Origin: Ponticoccus alexandrii
Lineage (GTDB): Bacteria > Pseudomonadota > Alphaproteobacteria > Rhodobacterales > Rhodobacteraceae
Direction: 5' to 3'
Assembly (NCBI RefSeq): GCF_016806125.1
Contig: NZ_CP047166.1
Coordinates: 3,224,001-3,288,000 of the forward strand
DNA length: 64,000 nucleotides
The position numbers and the translations under genes are program-made. Below, piece by piece: positions 62,315 through 64,000 of this stretch. The notes beneath the pieces were generated by a model. The model saw nothing but the letters and a program-made list of their open reading frames with translations. It did no database searches and was not told where the DNA came from. Numbering within the stretch: position 1 is the first letter of the stretch; each line of letters begins with the position of its first letter.

Positions 62315-64000
62315 TCACGATCCGCCCCGGCACCACGATCAGCTTCTTCGGCTGGCCCCCGTCGAGGGCCCGCACCACAGCTTCATGCGCCAGCGCCAGC
62401 TTTTCAACCTCTTCCTTGGGCATGTCCTTGGGCACGGCGATTTCGCCGCGCCGCTTGCCGTTGACCTGAATGGGCAGCGTGACCGTATCCTCGACCAGCA
62501 TCGCCTCGTCGGCCACGGGCCAAGCGGCCTGTGCCACCAGCCCTTCGCCGCCCAGCAGGTGCCAGACCTCTTCCGCAAGGTGCGGCGTCATCGGCGACAT
62601 CAGTTGCGCAAGGACTTTGGCGGCGCGGGTCTTGACCTCCTTGCCCGCGCGCGACTTCGCCAGCGCGTTGGTGAAGGCATACAGCTTGGCGATGGCCGCG
62701 TTGAAGCCGAAGCTCTCGACGCCCATGGTCACGTCGTGGATGGCCTTGTGCATCTCGCGCTCCAGCGCCGCGTCCTCCTGCGTCGAGGGGGCATCGCCCT
62801 CGGCGATCTCGGCGGCGATGCGGTAAACGCGGGCAAGGTGCTTGTGCGCGGCCTCGGCCCCCGATGCGGTCCATTCCACGTCCCGCTCCGGCGGGCTGTC
62901 CGACAGCACGAACCAGCGCGCGGTGTCGGCGCCGTAGCTGGCGATGATCGCCACCGGGTCGACGACGTTGTTCTTGGACTTCGACATCTTGGCAGAGGGA
63001 ATAATCTGCACCTCGGCCCCGCCCTCCTTGAGGAAGGCCTTGCCGTCGCGCAGTTCCACCGCCTCGGGGTAGTGATAGACCGGGCGGCCGTTGTCGCCTT
63101 CGCTCTGGTAGATGGCGTGCGTGACCATGCCCTGCGTGAACAGCGCGTCGAAGGGCTCCGCCGATTTCTCCGGCAGATGGCCGGTCTTGACCATGCCCCG
63201 GCAGAAGAAGCGCGCGTAGAGCAGGTGCAGGATCGCGTGTTCGATGCCGCCGATGTATTGGTCGACGTTCATCCAGTAGGCGGCATCCTCCATCACCGTG
63301 GGCGTTCCGGCGCGCGGCGCGGTGAAGCGCGCCTGATACCACGACGAGTCGACGAAGGTGTCCATGGTGTCGGTCTCGCGCCGGGCGGGCGCGCCGCAGG
63401 CCGGGCAGGCGCAGTCGCGCCACGAGGGGTGGCGGTCCAGCGGGTTGCCGGGCACGGAAAAGTCGATCGCCTTGCCGTCCTCGTCGTAGGGCAGTTCGAT
63501 CGGCAGGTTCTCCTTCTTCTCGGGGACGACGCCGCAGGCCTCGCAATGCACCACCGGGATCGGACACCCCCAGTAGCGCTGGCGCGAAAGACCCCAGTCG
63601 CGGAGGCGGAACTTGGTCACGCCGTGGCCGACGCCGTTCTCCTCGCAAAAGGCGATGGCCGCATCCACGCCCTGCTCGCCGGTCTGCGCCTCTTCCCCGG
63701 CGAAACCGCCGATGTAGCGCACGGTCTCGGGCTTGGGCGGGACGTAGGCCGGGCCGCCGTCCTCGGGCAGGATGAAGGTGCCCTCTTCGCCCATCGCGGG
63801 CACATAGATCGAGCGCACGGGCAGGTCGTACTTGCGCGCGAAATCGAGGTCGCGCTGGTCATGCGCCGGGCAGCCGAAGATCGCGCCGGTGCCGTAGTCC
63901 ATCAGGATGAAGTTGGCGACATAGACCGGCAGTTCCCACGCGGTGTCGAAGGGATGGCGCACGGTCAGCCCGGTGTCGTAGCCACGCTTCTCGGCCTTCT
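62301..64000 (-). CDS. leuS: Leucyl-tRNA synthetase, C-terminal two thirds (N-terminus beyond window)
   Basis: About 566 residues in one open frame to the window edge. CP1 editing remnants come first ([20 protein letters not shown]), then [20 protein letters not shown], zinc cysteines in [27 protein letters not shown], the KMSKS loop in [16 protein letters not shown] and the anticodon-binding helices, ending [12 protein letters not shown]. It loads leucine onto tRNA-Leu. Confidence 0.97.
   Translation of the reverse strand, partial: KAEKRGYDTGLTVRHPFDTAWELPVYVANFILMDYGTGAIFGCPAHDQRDLDFARKYDLPVRSIYVPAMGEEGTFILPEDGGPAYVPPKPETVRYIGGFAGEEAQTGEQGVDAAIAFCEENGVGHGVTKFRLRDWGLSRQRYWGCPIPVVHCEACGVVPEKKENLPIELPYDEDGKAIDFSVPGNPLDRHPSWRDCACPACGAPARRETDTMDTFVDSSWYQARFTAPRAGTPTVMEDAAYWMNVDQYIGGIEHAILHLLYARFFCRGMVKTGHLPEKSAEPFDALFTQGMVTHAIYQSEGDNGRPVYHYPEAVELRDGKAFLKEGGAEVQIIPSAKMSKSKNNVVDPVAIIASYGADTARWFVLSDSPPERDVEWTASGAEAAHKHLARVYRIAAEIAEGDAPSTQEDAALEREMHKAIHDVTMGVESFGFNAAIAKLYAFTNALAKSRAGKEVKTRAAKVLAQLMSPMTPHLAEEVWHLLGGEGLVAQAAWPVADEAMLVEDTVTLPIQVNGKRRGEIAVPKDMPKEEVEKLALAHEAVVRALDGGQPKKLIVVPGRIVNVVV

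Overview
The window looks like a chromosomal stretch of a high-GC alphaproteobacterium of the Rhodobacteraceae (Roseobacter/Rhodobacter type). Pointers to this are the L-malyl-CoA/beta-methylmalyl-CoA lyase and methylsuccinyl-CoA dehydrogenase of the ethylmalonyl-CoA pathway, an FYDLN acid protein, the DgcN/DgcA pair, and the overall base and codon use. Nothing was searched against a database; names rest on motifs, lengths and gene context.

Layout. 0-11.7 kb is mostly core: a D-amino-acid module (D-amino-acid transaminase, a Nudix hydrolase, DgcA, DgcN), mcl1, an AT-rich orphan gene, a divergent Lrp/LysE pair, an AraC regulator, accA, a GntR regulator, a SprT-like metallopeptidase, an FYDLN protein and tRNA-Ala(GGC). 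11.7-46.7 kb is an accessory region that starts directly behind the tRNA. It holds (a) 12.4-24.4 kb, a row of small modules, most of them one regulator divergent from one oxidoreductase/hydrolase/monooxygenase with a palindromic operator between them, several separated by related spacer repeats of about 200 nt; (b) 24.5-26 kb, a broken LysR gene cut by IS3 and IS481 remnants; (c) 26-36.2 kb, an aromatic catabolism cluster (two regulators, quinone reductase, cupin-like protein, extradiol dioxygenase, NTF2-like protein, alpha/beta hydrolase, two-component flavin monooxygenase, outer-membrane channel, BKACE-type beta-keto acid cleavage enzyme, HpaI-type aldolase); (d) 36.2-38.3 kb, three unrecognised genes; (e) 38.6-40.4 kb, a wrecked IS3 element and an IS481 remnant; (f) 40.5-46.4 kb, an exopolysaccharide locus resembling the bgs mixed-linkage beta-glucan genes; (g) an IS5 remnant at 46.5 kb. 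46.9-64 kb returns to core genes: aldo/keto reductase, TauE/SafE permease, mcd, pheT, pheS, rplT, rpmI, pyk, an N-formylglutamate amidohydrolase, holA, lptE and the C-terminal part of leuS.

Most striking observation: two unrelated transposase remnants (IS3 and IS481) carry at least five short hairpin-forming inserts of about 44-53 nt, each replacing 3-11 nt of the ancestral gene. Two of them (25776-25826 and 38813-38863) share the same 16-nt left and 10-nt right flanks. Their stems differ by matched base-pair changes, and both sit at sites that look alike (TTCATC...). This looks like a small site-preferring palindromic element that lands in transposase genes.

How genes may work together (inference): transaminase, DgcN and DgcA could carry D-amino-acid nitrogen and carbon through D-glutamate and N-acetyl-D-glutamate into N-acetyl-L-glutamate. 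Mcl1 and Mcd serve C2 assimilation. The 29.7-36.2 kb operon would hydroxylate and meta-cleave an aromatic ring and then use a CoA-dependent keto-acid cleavage enzyme and an aldolase; no vinylpyruvate hydratase is present. The 40.5-46.4 kb genes would make and export a glucan under an unusual sensor that lacks an output domain.
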